A DNA stretch of 64,000 bases, taken from contig NZ_AP023441.1 in NCBI RefSeq assembly GCF_019976755.1, positions 6,569,501 to 6,633,500 on the forward strand, given 5' to 3'. Origin of the DNA: Nostoc sp. MS1. Lineage in GTDB: Bacteria; Cyanobacteriota; Cyanobacteriia; Cyanobacteriales; Nostocaceae. Numbering within the stretch: the first letter of the stretch is position 1; each line of letters starts with the position of its first letter. The translations under genes were made by a program, and so were the position numbers. Below, piece after piece: positions 35,197 to 44,170 of the stretch. A model generated the notes under the pieces. It did not search any database, was not told the origin of the DNA, and saw nothing but the letters and a program-made list of their open reading frames with translations.

Positions 35197-35691
35197 GTTA
35201 CACCCCGTTTTTGGCTATTTTACCAATTAGAGGTTTTACTTAGCAAAGTTACCTTGGCAGACTACTAGAGGATACTGTAGATTTGCGCATCGGACAAGCT
35301 CTCGATACCTTGGCACAACTTGCCACCGAGGGAGTCGGCCCCTTTGACCTCATTTTCATTGATGCCGACAAGCCAAACAATCCAGAATATTTGAAGTGGG
35401 CGCTTAAGCTGTCCCGTATTGGTACTCTCATCATCGCCGATAATGTGGTGCGTAACGGAACTGTGATTGACCCTGATAGTAACGATCCTAATGTTCAAGG
35501 AATACGCCGTTTCAATGAAATACTAGCTTCTGAACCGCGTATAAGTGCAACAGCAATCCAAACAGTAGGCAGCAAAGGTTACGATGGTTTTGCGCTGATC
35601 CGTGTTATTGCTGATTAAGAGCATATACATAACAAAGATTGACTTTTTTTGATACTATAAAAACTCTGACTCGTTATTTAACGATTGACGT

Positions 35692-37095
35692 ATGAGCAAA
35701 GGAACCCTGTTCGATAAAGTTTGGGACTTACACACTGTTGGTACTCTTCCTTCAGGGCTAACACAGCTATTTATTGGGCTACACCTTATCCATGAAGTCA
35801 CCAGTCCCCAAGCCTTTGCTATGTTACGGGAACGAGGCTTAAAAGTATTATTTCCTGGGCGGACTGTGGCGACGGTCGATCATATTGTACCCACAGATAA
35901 TCAAGCACGCCCCTTTAGCGATCGCTTGGCAGAAGAAATGATCCAAGCGTTAGAGCAGAATTGTCAAGAAAATAACATAACTTTTTACAATATCGGTTCT
36001 GGCAACCAAGGTATAGTTCACGTAATTGCCCCCGAATTAGGACTAACCCAACCGGGAATGACCATTGCTTGTGGAGATAGCCACACTTCTAGTCATGGGG
36101 CATTTGGTGCGATCGCATTTGGTATTGGTACTAGCCAAGTGCGCGACGTTCTCGCCTCTCAAACACTGTCCCTCTCCAAACTCAAAGTCCGCAAAATTGA
36201 AGTCAACGGCACTCTCAACCCCGGTGTATATGCTAAAGATGTCATCCTGCATGTCATCCGTACTCTGGGCGTAAAAGGTGGTGTAGGTTATGCCTACGAA
36301 TTTGCGGGTACGACCTTTGAACAAATGAATATGGAAGAACGGATGACAGTCTGCAACATGGCCATTGAAGGTGGTGCAAGGTGCGGTTATGTCAATCCCG
36401 ATCAAGTAACTTACGATTACCTCAAAGGTAGGGACTTTGCCCCCCAAGGCGCAGACTGGGACAAAGCCGTGGCTTGGTGGGAATCAATTAAGAGCGATGG
36501 TGATGCTGAATACGATGATGTGGTAGTCTTCAACGCCGCCGATATTCCCCCGACAGTTACCTGGGGAATTACTCCCGGTCAAGGTATTGGAGTGAACCAA
36601 TTGATTCCCCAACCAGAAGAACTATTAGAAGAAGACCGCTTTGTAGCTGAAGAAGCTTACCGTTACATGGATTTATATCCCGGTCAGCCAATTAAAGGTA
36701 CTAAGATTGATGTTTGCTTCATCGGTAGCTGCACCAACGGACGACTCAGCGACCTCCAAGAAGCCGCCAAAATTGCCCAAGGTCGCCGCGTCGCTGAAGG
36801 AGTCAAAGCATTTGTAGTTCCTGGTTCCGAACGAGTGAAAAAAGCTGCTGAAGCCGAAGGTTTAGATAAAATCTTCCAAGCCGCAGGCTTTGAATGGCGC
36901 GAACCTGGATGTTCGATGTGCTTGGCGATGAACCCCGACAAATTGGAAGGTAGACAAATCAGTGCCTCGTCTTCCAACCGCAATTTCAAAGGCAGACAAG
37001 GTTCAGCCTCCGGTCGCACCCTGTTAATGAGTCCGGCGATGGTGGCGACGGCTGCAATTAAGGGTGAAGTCGCAGACGTACGAGAGTTGCTGTAG
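35692..37095 (+). CDS. leuC: 3-isopropylmalate dehydratase large subunit
   Basis: LeuC with LeuD isomerises 2- to 3-isopropylmalate in leucine synthesis. The 467-residue aconitase-family protein shows GDSHTSSHGAFGAIAFGIGT and the three [4Fe-4S] Cys: one in FIGSCTNGRL and two in REPGCSMCLAM. SSNRNFKGRQG near the C-terminus binds substrate. leuD follows after about 90 bases with CAGTTATCAGTTATCAG tandem repeats. Confidence 0.97.
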   Translation: MSKGTLFDKVWDLHTVGTLPSGLTQLFIGLHLIHEVTSPQAFAMLRERGLKVLFPGRTVATVDHIVPTDNQARPFSDRLAEEMIQALEQNCQENNITFYNIGSGNQGIVHVIAPELGLTQPGMTIACGDSHTSSHGAFGAIAFGIGTSQVRDVLASQTLSLSKLKVRKIEVNGTLNPGVYAKDVILHVIRTLGVKGGVGYAYEFAGTTFEQMNMEERMTVCNMAIEGGARCGYVNPDQVTYDYLKGRDFAPQGADWDKAVAWWESIKSDGDAEYDDVVVFNAADIPPTVTWGITPGQGIGVNQLIPQPEELLEEDRFVAEEAYRYMDLYPGQPIKGTKIDVCFIGSCTNGRLSDLQEAAKIAQGRRVAEGVKAFVVPGSERVKKAAEAEGLDKIFQAAGFEWREPGCSMCLAMNPDKLEGRQISASSSNRNFKGRQGSASGRTLLMSPAMVATAAIKGEVADVRELL

Positions 37096-37187
37096 GACAG
37101 TTATCAGTTATCAGTTATCAGTGAACATCACCTAATAATTTATAACTGACACGCCCCTAATATTTATTCAGCTAAAAAATTAAAATT

Positions 37188-37796
37188 ATGGTGAGCGAAG
37201 TTAAACAAGTTACAGGTCGTGGTATAGCTTTAGTGGGTAATGATATAGATACCGATCGCATCATTCCTGCTCGTTATCTTAAAGCTATTACTTTTGATGG
37301 GTTGGGTGAAGGTGCGTTTATTGATGACCGCACAGCCTTAAAAGGTGAGCATCCTTTTGACCAACCCCAGTATCAAGGTGCAAACATTTTAATAGTTAAC
37401 CGTAACTTTGGCTGTGGTTCATCACGGGAACACGCACCACAAGCCCTAGCAAAGTGGGGTATTCAAGGCATAATAGGCGAAAGCTTTGCAGAAATATTCT
37501 TCGGTAATTGTGTAGCGATAGGTGTACCTGCTGTAACGGCAGATGCGGCAATTGTCAAACAACTGCAAGATTTAGTCTTTGCTAATCCCCAAACACCTAT
37601 CACCATAGATTTAGAAACCCTACAAGTGCAATTTGGTGATTTCAGCGCCCCAGTTAGCATTAGTGAGGGAACAAGAACAGCTTTCACTACTGGGGTTTGG
37701 GATGCTTGCGGTCAGTTGGTAGCAAATAGTGAGCAAATTCGTGTTACCGCTAGTCAGTTGCCTTATGTGACTTGGGGTAAGTTAGCTGTTGGTTAG
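37188..37796 (+). CDS. leuD: 3-isopropylmalate dehydratase small subunit
   Basis: LeuD is the swivelling small subunit that completes the LeuC active site. The 202-residue protein has GNDIDTDRIIPARYLK, NFGCGSSREHAPQALAKWGI and the FGNCVAIGVPAV loop. It follows leuC on the same strand. Confidence 0.96.
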   Translation: MVSEVKQVTGRGIALVGNDIDTDRIIPARYLKAITFDGLGEGAFIDDRTALKGEHPFDQPQYQGANILIVNRNFGCGSSREHAPQALAKWGIQGIIGESFAEIFFGNCVAIGVPAVTADAAIVKQLQDLVFANPQTPITIDLETLQVQFGDFSAPVSISEGTRTAFTTGVWDACGQLVANSEQIRVTASQLPYVTWGKLAVG

Positions 37797-37967
37797 ACTT
37801 AAGCAACGTTGGATTTATGGGAGGATTCTCATAAATCCTTTTTAACGCGGCGGTACGCAGAGATATTTCATAGGTATTTGCTTTGTCCCTCAAATATGTT
37901 TTCAGCAGTTAACAGTCAACAGTCAACTGTTAAATTTAAAGAGTCAGCAAAAATATGTTAGGTTATT

Positions 37968-39347
37968 ATGACTTTTGATTATGACTTGTTCGTCATTGGT
38001 GCAGGTTCTGGAGGTTTGGCTGCTTCCAAAAGGGCTGCAAGCTATGGGGCAAAAGTTGCGATCGCTGAAAATGATCTAGTTGGGGGAACCTGTGTTATTC
38101 GGGGTTGTGTTCCGAAAAAACTCATGGTTTATGGTTCTCACTTTCCGGCTTTGTTTGAGGATGCAGCCGGCTACGGTTGGCAAGTTGGTAAAGCAGAACT
38201 AAATTGGGAACATTTCATTACATCTATAGATAAGGAAGTCCGCCGACTGTCACAACTGCACATCAGCTTTTTGGAAAAGGCGGGTGTAGAACTAATCTCA
38301 GGTCGTGCTACTTTGGTAGATCCACATACAGTGGAAGTAGGCGATCGCAAATATACTGCCAATAAAATTTTAATTGCCGTTGGTGGTCGTCCTATAAAAC
38401 CAGACCTACCGGGTATGGAGTATGGCATCACTTCCAACGAAATATTTCACCTCAAAACCCAACCAAAACACATAGCCATTATTGGTTCTGGTTACATCGG
38501 TACAGAATTTGCTGGCATTATGCGCGGTTTGGGTTCAGAAGTCACCCAAATTACCAGAGGCGACAAAATTCTCAAAGGTTTTGACGAAGATATCCGTACC
38601 GACATTGAAGAAGGAATGAAAAATCATGGTATTCGGATTATTCCCAAGAACGTAGTCACGGCAGTTGAAAAAGTCCCAGAAGGTTTAAAAATCAGCTTAT
38701 CTGGTGAAAATCAAGAACCAATCATCGCCGATGTATTTTTAGTAGCTACAGGTAGAGTTCCTAATGTAGATGGACTTGGTTTGGAAAATGCTGGTATTGA
38801 AGTCGTTGGTTCTGCTATAGAAGGGCCTGGATATAGTACCACAAATGCCATTGCGGTAAACGAATACAGCCAAACCAGCCAACCAAATATCTTTGCAGTG
38901 GGCGATGTCACAGACCGCTTAAACCTAACCCCCGTAGCTATTGGCGAAGGTCGCGCCTTTGCTGATAGTGAATTTGGCAACAACCGCCGAGAGTTCAGCC
39001 ACCAAACCGTACCCACGGCTGTATTTTCCAACCCACAAGCTTCTACAGTCGGGTTAACAGAAACCGAAGCAAGAGCAAAATTCGGTGACGACGCTATAAA
39101 AATATACCGTACCCGCTTCCGCCCCATGTACCATAGTTTCACAGGCAAACAAGAGCGGACAATGATGAAGTTGGTAGTAGATGCCAACACTGACAAAGTT
39201 TTAGGCGCTCACATGGTAGGTGACGATGCTGCGGAAATTATCCAAGGTGTAGCGATCGCTGTCAAAATGGGAGCAACCAAAAAAGACTTCGATGCTACTG
39301 TCGGCATTCACCCCTCCGCCGCCGAGGAATTTGTCACTATGCGATAG
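37968..39347 (+). CDS. gor: Glutathione reductase
   Basis: A 459-residue FAD-dependent pyridine-nucleotide disulfide oxidoreductase that reduces glutathione disulfide with NAD(P)H. FAD-binding GAGSGGLAASKRAA, redox Cys pair in GGTCVIRGCVPKKL, nucleotide-binding IIGSGYIGTEFAGIM, FAD site FAVGDVTDRLNLTPVAI, and the C-terminal catalytic His-Glu in VGIHPSAAEEF. The sequence agrees with cyanobacterial glutathione reductases rather than lipoamide dehydrogenase or mercuric reductase (no Cys-Cys C-terminus). Tandem repeats separate it from both neighbours. Confidence 0.94.
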   Translation: MTFDYDLFVIGAGSGGLAASKRAASYGAKVAIAENDLVGGTCVIRGCVPKKLMVYGSHFPALFEDAAGYGWQVGKAELNWEHFITSIDKEVRRLSQLHISFLEKAGVELISGRATLVDPHTVEVGDRKYTANKILIAVGGRPIKPDLPGMEYGITSNEIFHLKTQPKHIAIIGSGYIGTEFAGIMRGLGSEVTQITRGDKILKGFDEDIRTDIEEGMKNHGIRIIPKNVVTAVEKVPEGLKISLSGENQEPIIADVFLVATGRVPNVDGLGLENAGIEVVGSAIEGPGYSTTNAIAVNEYSQTSQPNIFAVGDVTDRLNLTPVAIGEGRAFADSEFGNNRREFSHQTVPTAVFSNPQASTVGLTETEARAKFGDDAIKIYRTRFRPMYHSFTGKQERTMMKLVVDANTDKVLGAHMVGDDAAEIIQGVAIAVKMGATKKDFDATVGIHPSAAEEFVTMR

Positions 39348-39349
39348 GA

Positions 39350-39449
39350 GGAGGCAGGAGGCAGGAGGCAGGAAGGAGGCAGGAGTTAAAATTTTCTCCC
39401 TCATCTCCCTCATCTCCCCCTACTCCCCACTCCCCACTCCCCATTTCCC
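39350..39449. repeat. Tandem repeats GGAGGCA and CCCCACT
   Basis: GGAGGAGGCAGGAGGCAGGA units directly follow the gor stop, then TCATCTCCC and CTCCCCACTCCCCACTCCCC units reach the next start codon. Confidence 0.8.
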
Positions 39450-40088
39450 ATGACCAAATATATCTACCTCCACGGCTTTGCTTCTAGCCCTCAATCTGCT
39501 AAAGCACAAGATATTAGTCAGCGCTTTGCCCAAATTGATACACTAATCACAATTCCTGACCTCAATACAGGGGGATTTTCTGAGTTAACTATCACACGCC
39601 AAATTCAACAAGTAGCGGCGCTTCTTCCTGATAATTCTGTTCAAGTCACACTAATTGGTTCTAGTTTAGGGGGTTTAACTGCTGCTCACATGGCACAGCA
39701 ATATTCACAAGTGCAACGTCTAGTTTTATTAGCGCCAGCTTTTGGTTTTCTATCTCACTGGTTGCCCAAACTGGGAGAAGAAGCAGTACAACGTTGGCAG
39801 CAACAAGGGTACTATCCGGTGTATCATTATGGCGAAGGACAAACATTACCCTTGAGTTACAATTTCGTCACAGATTCAGCCCAATATCAAGAAGACTCCT
39901 TACAGCGCCCTATCCCCACCTTGATTCTCCACGGTAAACAAGACGAAGTTATCCCCATCACAGCCAGCCGCGATTTTGCTCGTTACCGTCCTTGGGTAGA
40001 ATTAATAGAACTAAACAGCGACCACGCCTTAAGCAATGTGATGGAAGAAATCTGGCAAGCAATTTGCCTATTCGTCCATAGTCAATAG
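39450..40088 (+). CDS. YqiA/YcfP-like alpha/beta-hydrolase
   Basis: A 212-residue serine hydrolase of the YqiA-like esterase family. IYLHGFASSPQSAKAQ forms the oxyanion region, the nucleophile elbow is IGSSLGGLTAAHM, the Asp is in LILHGKQDEVIPI and the His in LNSDHALSN. The physiological ester is unknown. It follows gor and precedes hisC, both separated by tandem repeats. Confidence 0.85.
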   Translation: MTKYIYLHGFASSPQSAKAQDISQRFAQIDTLITIPDLNTGGFSELTITRQIQQVAALLPDNSVQVTLIGSSLGGLTAAHMAQQYSQVQRLVLLAPAFGFLSHWLPKLGEEAVQRWQQQGYYPVYHYGEGQTLPLSYNFVTDSAQYQEDSLQRPIPTLILHGKQDEVIPITASRDFARYRPWVELIELNSDHALSNVMEEIWQAICLFVHSQ

Positions 40089-40189
40089 TTAACAGTCAAT
40101 AGTCCAAAACCCTTAGCTGTTTGACTGTTGACTAATGACTAATGACTAATGACCAATGACCAATGACTAATGACTAATGACTAAAAATT
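40083..40189. repeat. ATGACTA-type tandem repeats before hisC
   Basis: At least eight consecutive ACTAATG/ACCAATG heptamers plus TAGTCAATAGTTAACAGTCA units fill the gap up to the hisC start. This is the longest such tract in the window. Confidence 0.85.
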
Positions 40190-41338
40190 ATGCTCCCTTT
40201 TATCCGCTCAGATTTAGCCCAATTCACTGCCTACAAACCCCATCCCAGCAGCGCTACAGCCGCAGCCGTTCCCACCCAATTAGATCGGTTGGATACCAAT
40301 GAAAGCCCCTATGATTTGCCATCCGAGTTAAAACAAAAGCTCGCTTGGCATTTTCAGGAGATAATCGAAAGTAATCGTTATCCCGATGGCGGACATGAGG
40401 CGCTTAAAAGTGCGATCGCTGAGTATGTCAATGAGTCGGCCAATCTTCCATCATCACAATTTACAGCCGCTAATATCTCTGTTGGTAATGGTTCGGATGA
40501 GTTAATCCGTTCTTTATTAATTGCTACTTGTTTAGGCGGAGAAGGAGCAATTTTAGTCGCCAATCCCACTTTTTCTATGTATGGGATTTTGGCACAAACT
40601 TTAGGTATTCCTGTAGTGTCGATATCTAGAGATACTACAAATTTTGAACTCGACTTGACAGCAGCCCAAACTGCCATTAGCCAAACACAAAATCCTCCTA
40701 TTCGAGCGGTGTTTGTCGTTCATCCCAACTCACCAACAGCTAACCCTTTAACTGCAAACGAGTTAGCTTGGTTGAAAAGTCTTAATGAAGGAATTTTAGT
40801 AGTTATTGACGAAGCTTACTTTGAATTTAGCCAAAATACCCTCATTAGTGAATTAACACAGCGTCCTAATTGGGTAATTTTACGCACCTTTTCCAAAGCT
40901 TTCCGGTTAGCAGCCATGCGCGTTGGCTATTGTGTCGCTCATCCAGAAGCGATCGCTATTTTAGAAAAAGTCCGTTTACCTTACAATCTACCTAGTTTCT
41001 CAATTGCATCTGCTCTAGTTGCTTTACAAAATCGTGCTACATTGCTAGAGTCAATTGCCCAAACCTTAGAGGAACGCGCCAAACTCATCACTGCTTTCTC
41101 TGAACATCCAGAATTGATAGTTTCCGAAAGCGCCGCCAACTTTATCTTCCTAAGACTCCAATCAAATAGTGACACTTCATCAGCAGCTACATTACAAAAC
41201 CTACATCAACAACTCAGAAATTATGGAACCTTAATACGCCAAATTAGCGGCGGATTAAGAATTACTATCGGCAGCCCAGAAGAAAACCAACGTACACTTA
41301 ATCATATACAAGCGGTATTAAGAGAAGTAAGAGGTTAG
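40190..41338 (+). CDS. hisC: Histidinol-phosphate aminotransferase
   Basis: A 382-residue PLP-dependent class II aminotransferase that converts imidazole-acetol phosphate to histidinol phosphate. LDTNESPYDLP at the start, GNGSDELIRSLLIA, VHPNSPTANP, VIDEAYFEFS and the PLP-Lys in RTFSKAFRLAAMRVGY are the HisC pattern. Related HisC-like enzymes can use aromatic amino acids, so paralogue function is possible. Confidence 0.9.
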   Translation: MLPFIRSDLAQFTAYKPHPSSATAAAVPTQLDRLDTNESPYDLPSELKQKLAWHFQEIIESNRYPDGGHEALKSAIAEYVNESANLPSSQFTAANISVGNGSDELIRSLLIATCLGGEGAILVANPTFSMYGILAQTLGIPVVSISRDTTNFELDLTAAQTAISQTQNPPIRAVFVVHPNSPTANPLTANELAWLKSLNEGILVVIDEAYFEFSQNTLISELTQRPNWVILRTFSKAFRLAAMRVGYCVAHPEAIAILEKVRLPYNLPSFSIASALVALQNRATLLESIAQTLEERAKLITAFSEHPELIVSESAANFIFLRLQSNSDTSSAATLQNLHQQLRNYGTLIRQISGGLRITIGSPEENQRTLNHIQAVLREVRG

Positions 41339-41413
41339 CTAGAGTAGGTTCGGTTAAGTGTAGCGAAACCCACCCAACCTATATCTACTTTCAGATAAAA
41401 AGTATCCAAAATT

Positions 41414-41478
41414 GTAGGGTGCGTCGGTATGAATATTTTCTTGGTATAGCTAGGGTTTTTCGTACTGACGCACCCTAC
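41414..41478. repeat. Dispersed inverted repeat GTAGGGTGCGTC
   Basis: GTAGGGTGCGTC at the left and GACGCACCCTAC at the right enclose about 41 bases, forming a 12-bp stem. It lies after hisC and could act as a terminator or be a small non-autonomous repeat. Related GTAGGGTGCG repeats are frequent in cyanobacteria. Confidence 0.65.
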
Positions 41479-41564
41479 TAACTACTTTGCCAATTGAATG
41501 CCTTTTGAGTCTGTCTCTACTCTCCAGAAGTTTTTAAATTTTGAATTTTGTAGCTTTAGCTTTC

Positions 41565-41618
41565 CTTCTCTACGAGAGGCTGCGCCAACGGAACGCTCCG
41601 CGAACCCGTAGGGTATTT
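41565..41618. repeat. Dispersed repeat (CTACGAGAGGCTGCGCCAAC type)
   Basis: CTACGAGAGGCTGCGCCAAC followed by GGAACGCTCCGCGAACCCG is a dispersed palindromic Nostocales repeat. Together with 41414-41478 it occupies most of the 300-base gap between hisC and the next gene. Confidence 0.6.
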
Positions 41619-41641
41619 TGTATTTTGAATTGATCTGTCCC

Positions 41642-42181
41642 TTATTCAATTTCACTACCCCAACGGCGCACCATATTCACCGTTTGCGGTAACACCCCTA
41701 CTAATAAAGCAAAAGCAATATCAGGTAATTCAGCCACTGTAGCAGGTGGGAAATATTGTTCAAATTGATCTAAAATTCTTTGTACTCGCTGCTGAGGAAC
41801 TGTATTTTCTGTAATTTGTTTAATTAAGCGAATCCACTGTCGTCTAATTAAATAAGCTTTTTGACGTTCTTCATAGGATTCTGGTGTTAGTAGAGAAAGA
41901 TTACCTATAGGTATTACCATTTGGCAATCGTAATCATAATCTCCGCCGATAGCTGCACCAGGACCTGCAAATTCTGCATGATAGCGTTTAAATAATATTA
42001 ATCCGTTCCGTCTCCGACTATTGACGATAAGAACTTCCCCACTGTGCAGAAGTGTCATAATGTCCGAGCTATGCGATTGCTCAGTTCCATCTGGCATGAC
42101 AAAATTGTCAAGGCAACTTGTGTCAGGGTAGTAAGTTGATATCATAGTTACTTGATAGCGTCGGAGTTTTTCGCTATCCAT
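41642..42181 (-). CDS. Hypothetical cyanobacterial protein
   Basis: A 179-residue soluble protein I cannot assign. It has no signal peptide or membrane segment. Noticeable are GAAIGGDYDYDCQMVIPIGN in the middle and a helical C-terminal half (EERQKAYLIRRQWIRLIKQI). The start ATG at 42181 is the only long-frame start; internal ATG at 42145 (MISTYYPD) is an alternative. Confidence 0.6.
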   Translation of the reverse strand: MDSEKLRRYQVTMISTYYPDTSCLDNFVMPDGTEQSHSSDIMTLLHSGEVLIVNSRRRNGLILFKRYHAEFAGPGAAIGGDYDYDCQMVIPIGNLSLLTPESYEERQKAYLIRRQWIRLIKQITENTVPQQRVQRILDQFEQYFPPATVAELPDIAFALLVGVLPQTVNMVRRWGSEIE

Positions 42182-42973
42182 GTTTTGTAAACTTTTGAAT
42201 AACTGAGTTACTTGAAAGACTAACAGTGGAGTTTGTAATTAAATCCACTTTTGCTCTGTTGTTTCTTAGTAGTATAGATTTGCTATTCAATTTAACTAAG
42301 ACACAAATGAATCCACAACAATCTCTAATTTGGGTAATCACATTGTATGTGAATTAAGCGCAATTGTCTCTAAATTATGCACTTTTTTTCTTAAAGTTTT
42401 GATAAAGTCATCCATATTCAATGACAAGTTACTGTAAGGATTTAGGAAATTATTTAAGGTAATTTTACTGATACTGGAATCAAACCATAATTTTAGATTT
42501 TACTAGATTTTTTTTTCACTAAAGTTATAGTAAATCCATGTTTTATGTGAAGATTGCATAATGAACATCATATGATTTTGCCAGCAAGAATATAAATTCT
42601 GGAAAAACTATAAGGGTATCAATCCCACAGGGAATTTAGTACAACTTTGCTAAAGTTATTTTCAGGGAATTAGGGAAAGTTGTTACCCAAAGAAGCTATA
42701 AATCTGCTATATCAAAGCATACAAGCTCATTTATACAACTGTTCTAAATTCTCAGCCTTGTAATTTCTTATTAGTTAATAACCTAGTTTATCAGCTTATA
42801 ACTTTTAACCAAACTATTAAGGTGATTGACACAAAATACTGATTAAAAACCTCTGCACAGAGAATAATAAACTAAGATAAACTCACTCAAGATTAAGAAA
42901 TCTTCGTAACAGGTATGTCAATTTATCCTATAGGCGATCGCCATCTCCTCACCTTTCTACCATACAAGAAAAT
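42182..42973. other. 792-base AT-rich intergenic region
   Basis: Between two minus-strand genes. I see no reading frame, tandem repeat, tRNA or strong hairpin. A single HIP1-like GGCGATCGCC lies near 42935. It may carry a small RNA, but nothing in the sequence shows one. Confidence 0.4.
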
Positions 42974-43708
42974 TTAGCTAACTGAACTAATATTGATGTG
43001 TTTATGGAGCAAAATCTGTTGAGAGCGCTTAAAGAAAAAATTATTCCACTGCGAATCAACCTTGTGTACGCGATAGCCCAGCTTAAAATAAAGTTGCCGT
43101 GCTTGGTAGTTGTTTTCTAGAACGTGGAGGTACAAGTCTTGAAATCCCCATTCCTGAGAAACTTGTTCACATTTGAGAAGTAACTGTGAAGCCACTCCAT
43201 GCCGCCGATATTTGGGATGAACAGCTAAGTTCGACAGGTAAGGAAAACTTTTACCTGATTGTGTCCAGTAATCATTAAAACGTACACCAATTTCTACAGT
43301 TCCCACTAACTTCTCAATGCCGTTATCGGTAGTTTCCACAGCCACCAAACAGAGGTGATGAGGAGCGGGTGACAGAAGGCGATGCCTGAAATCCTCATAA
43401 ATCCCTAAACGTAGTAGTGGAAAGGCCCATCCCCAGAAACCATTCTGAGAGTGAAAACTTTCGGCAATAATCTGAGAAATACCAGTCAAATCAGCAGATG
43501 TGGCAGCACGAACCCGGAATTGGTGAGAAACAGACTCTGCTGCTGCTGTAACTGGCTTGCGGCGGGATGGATCAAAAAACCAGTATGTCAAGGTTAGTTG
43601 AATATTAATCTTATTCAAATAAAATCTTCTCAAATATTCTAAACAGCAACTGAGAAAATTGGACTTGTAAATTGATTTAATAGTCATTGGTAATTGGTCA
43701 ATAGTCAA
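42974..43708 (-). CDS. GNAT-family N-acetyltransferase
   Basis: The GNAT fold spans about residues 66-230: FRVRAATSADLTGISQIIAE, VGTVEIGVRF, and the acetyl-CoA motif in LAVHPKYRRHGVASQLLLKCE, then ENNYQARQLYFKLGYRV. The N-terminal residues MTIDQLPMTI are encoded by intergenic ATTGGTCAATAG tandem repeats, so the true start is probably further in, for instance a TTG at 43591 giving MTYWFFDPSRRK. Substrate unknown. Confidence 0.82.
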   Translation of the reverse strand: MTIDQLPMTIKSIYKSNFLSCCLEYLRRFYLNKINIQLTLTYWFFDPSRRKPVTAAAESVSHQFRVRAATSADLTGISQIIAESFHSQNGFWGWAFPLLRLGIYEDFRHRLLSPAPHHLCLVAVETTDNGIEKLVGTVEIGVRFNDYWTQSGKSFPYLSNLAVHPKYRRHGVASQLLLKCEQVSQEWGFQDLYLHVLENNYQARQLYFKLGYRVHKVDSQWNNFFFKRSQQILLHKHINISSVS

Positions 43709-44170
43709 TAGTCCACAGTCAGGAGACAGAAGAGGTAAGGGAGCAGGGAACAGAGGAGAAAATTCTCACCCTTGCCCCCGCCCGAAGTTCGCCCCCCTGC
43801 TTCTTTCCTTTAGCACTCCTCACTTCCTTGCCTCTCCTTCACTTTTCACCCTAAAAAACTGCGATAAATAAAATTTACGTAAATGTGTTAGTGCAATAGT
43901 GACAAAGGGCAAACTTAATATGTAGCTTCATCTGGTTTTAGCGCCAGACTGAGGAATGTATAGAGTAACACTTAATTTCATTTATCGGAGGTGAGGCAAG
44001 ATTTGGTTAGTCAGTATCAAATCTGTAAAGCAAAAGCTATACACAAACCCATTGCACAGCGCCAGCGCATATGGCAGTTTTGAAAAGCCATTGAGGCAAA
44101 TTACTGTGAAAAACTCCTTCCCAATCACATTAACCTTTATCCGACTGCCATTAAAGCAGGAAAGCGGTGC
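43709..44170. other. Intergenic region upstream of cyaC
   Basis: GTCAATAGTCAATAGTCCAC tandem repeats next to the acetyltransferase, a GGGAGCAGGGAACAGAGGAG tract and CCTTGCCCCCGCCC-type pyrimidine sequence, then unstructured sequence to the cyclase start. No gene is evident. Confidence 0.5.

Larger units (their letters stand above)
34063..35265 (-). mobile_element. IS630-family insertion sequence
   Basis: A 1203-base element flanked by TA on both sides (34061-34062 and 35266-35267), the IS630 target. The ends are inverted repeats of about 28 bases: GTAGTCTGCCAAGACAACTT left, and GTAGTCTGCCAAGGTAACTT on the other strand at the right. It carries one transposase in two overlapping frames. Insertion is precise and seems recent, because the host gene remains intact on both sides. 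Confidence 0.95.
33742..35618 (+). pseudogene. O-methyltransferase (COMT type) split by IS630 element
   Basis: The class I O-methyltransferase is in two pieces: 33742-34062 and 35268-35618. Removing the IS and one TA restores a continuous frame, ...NAGL-EDTVDLRIGQAL..., of 223 residues, the usual length for this family. Motif I (TILEIGTLGAYSTIWLARAL) is in the first part and the metal-binding DLIFIDADKPNNPEYL and GTLIIADNVV motifs are in the second. The native enzyme would methylate catechol-like hydroxyls; the substrate is unknown. The first part now runs on into IS sequence until 34221. Confidence 0.92.

Noticed and set aside
40083..40189. Repeat array resembling CRISPR
   Set aside because: The units are contiguous degenerate heptamers without spacers, the usual Nostoc short tandem repeats.
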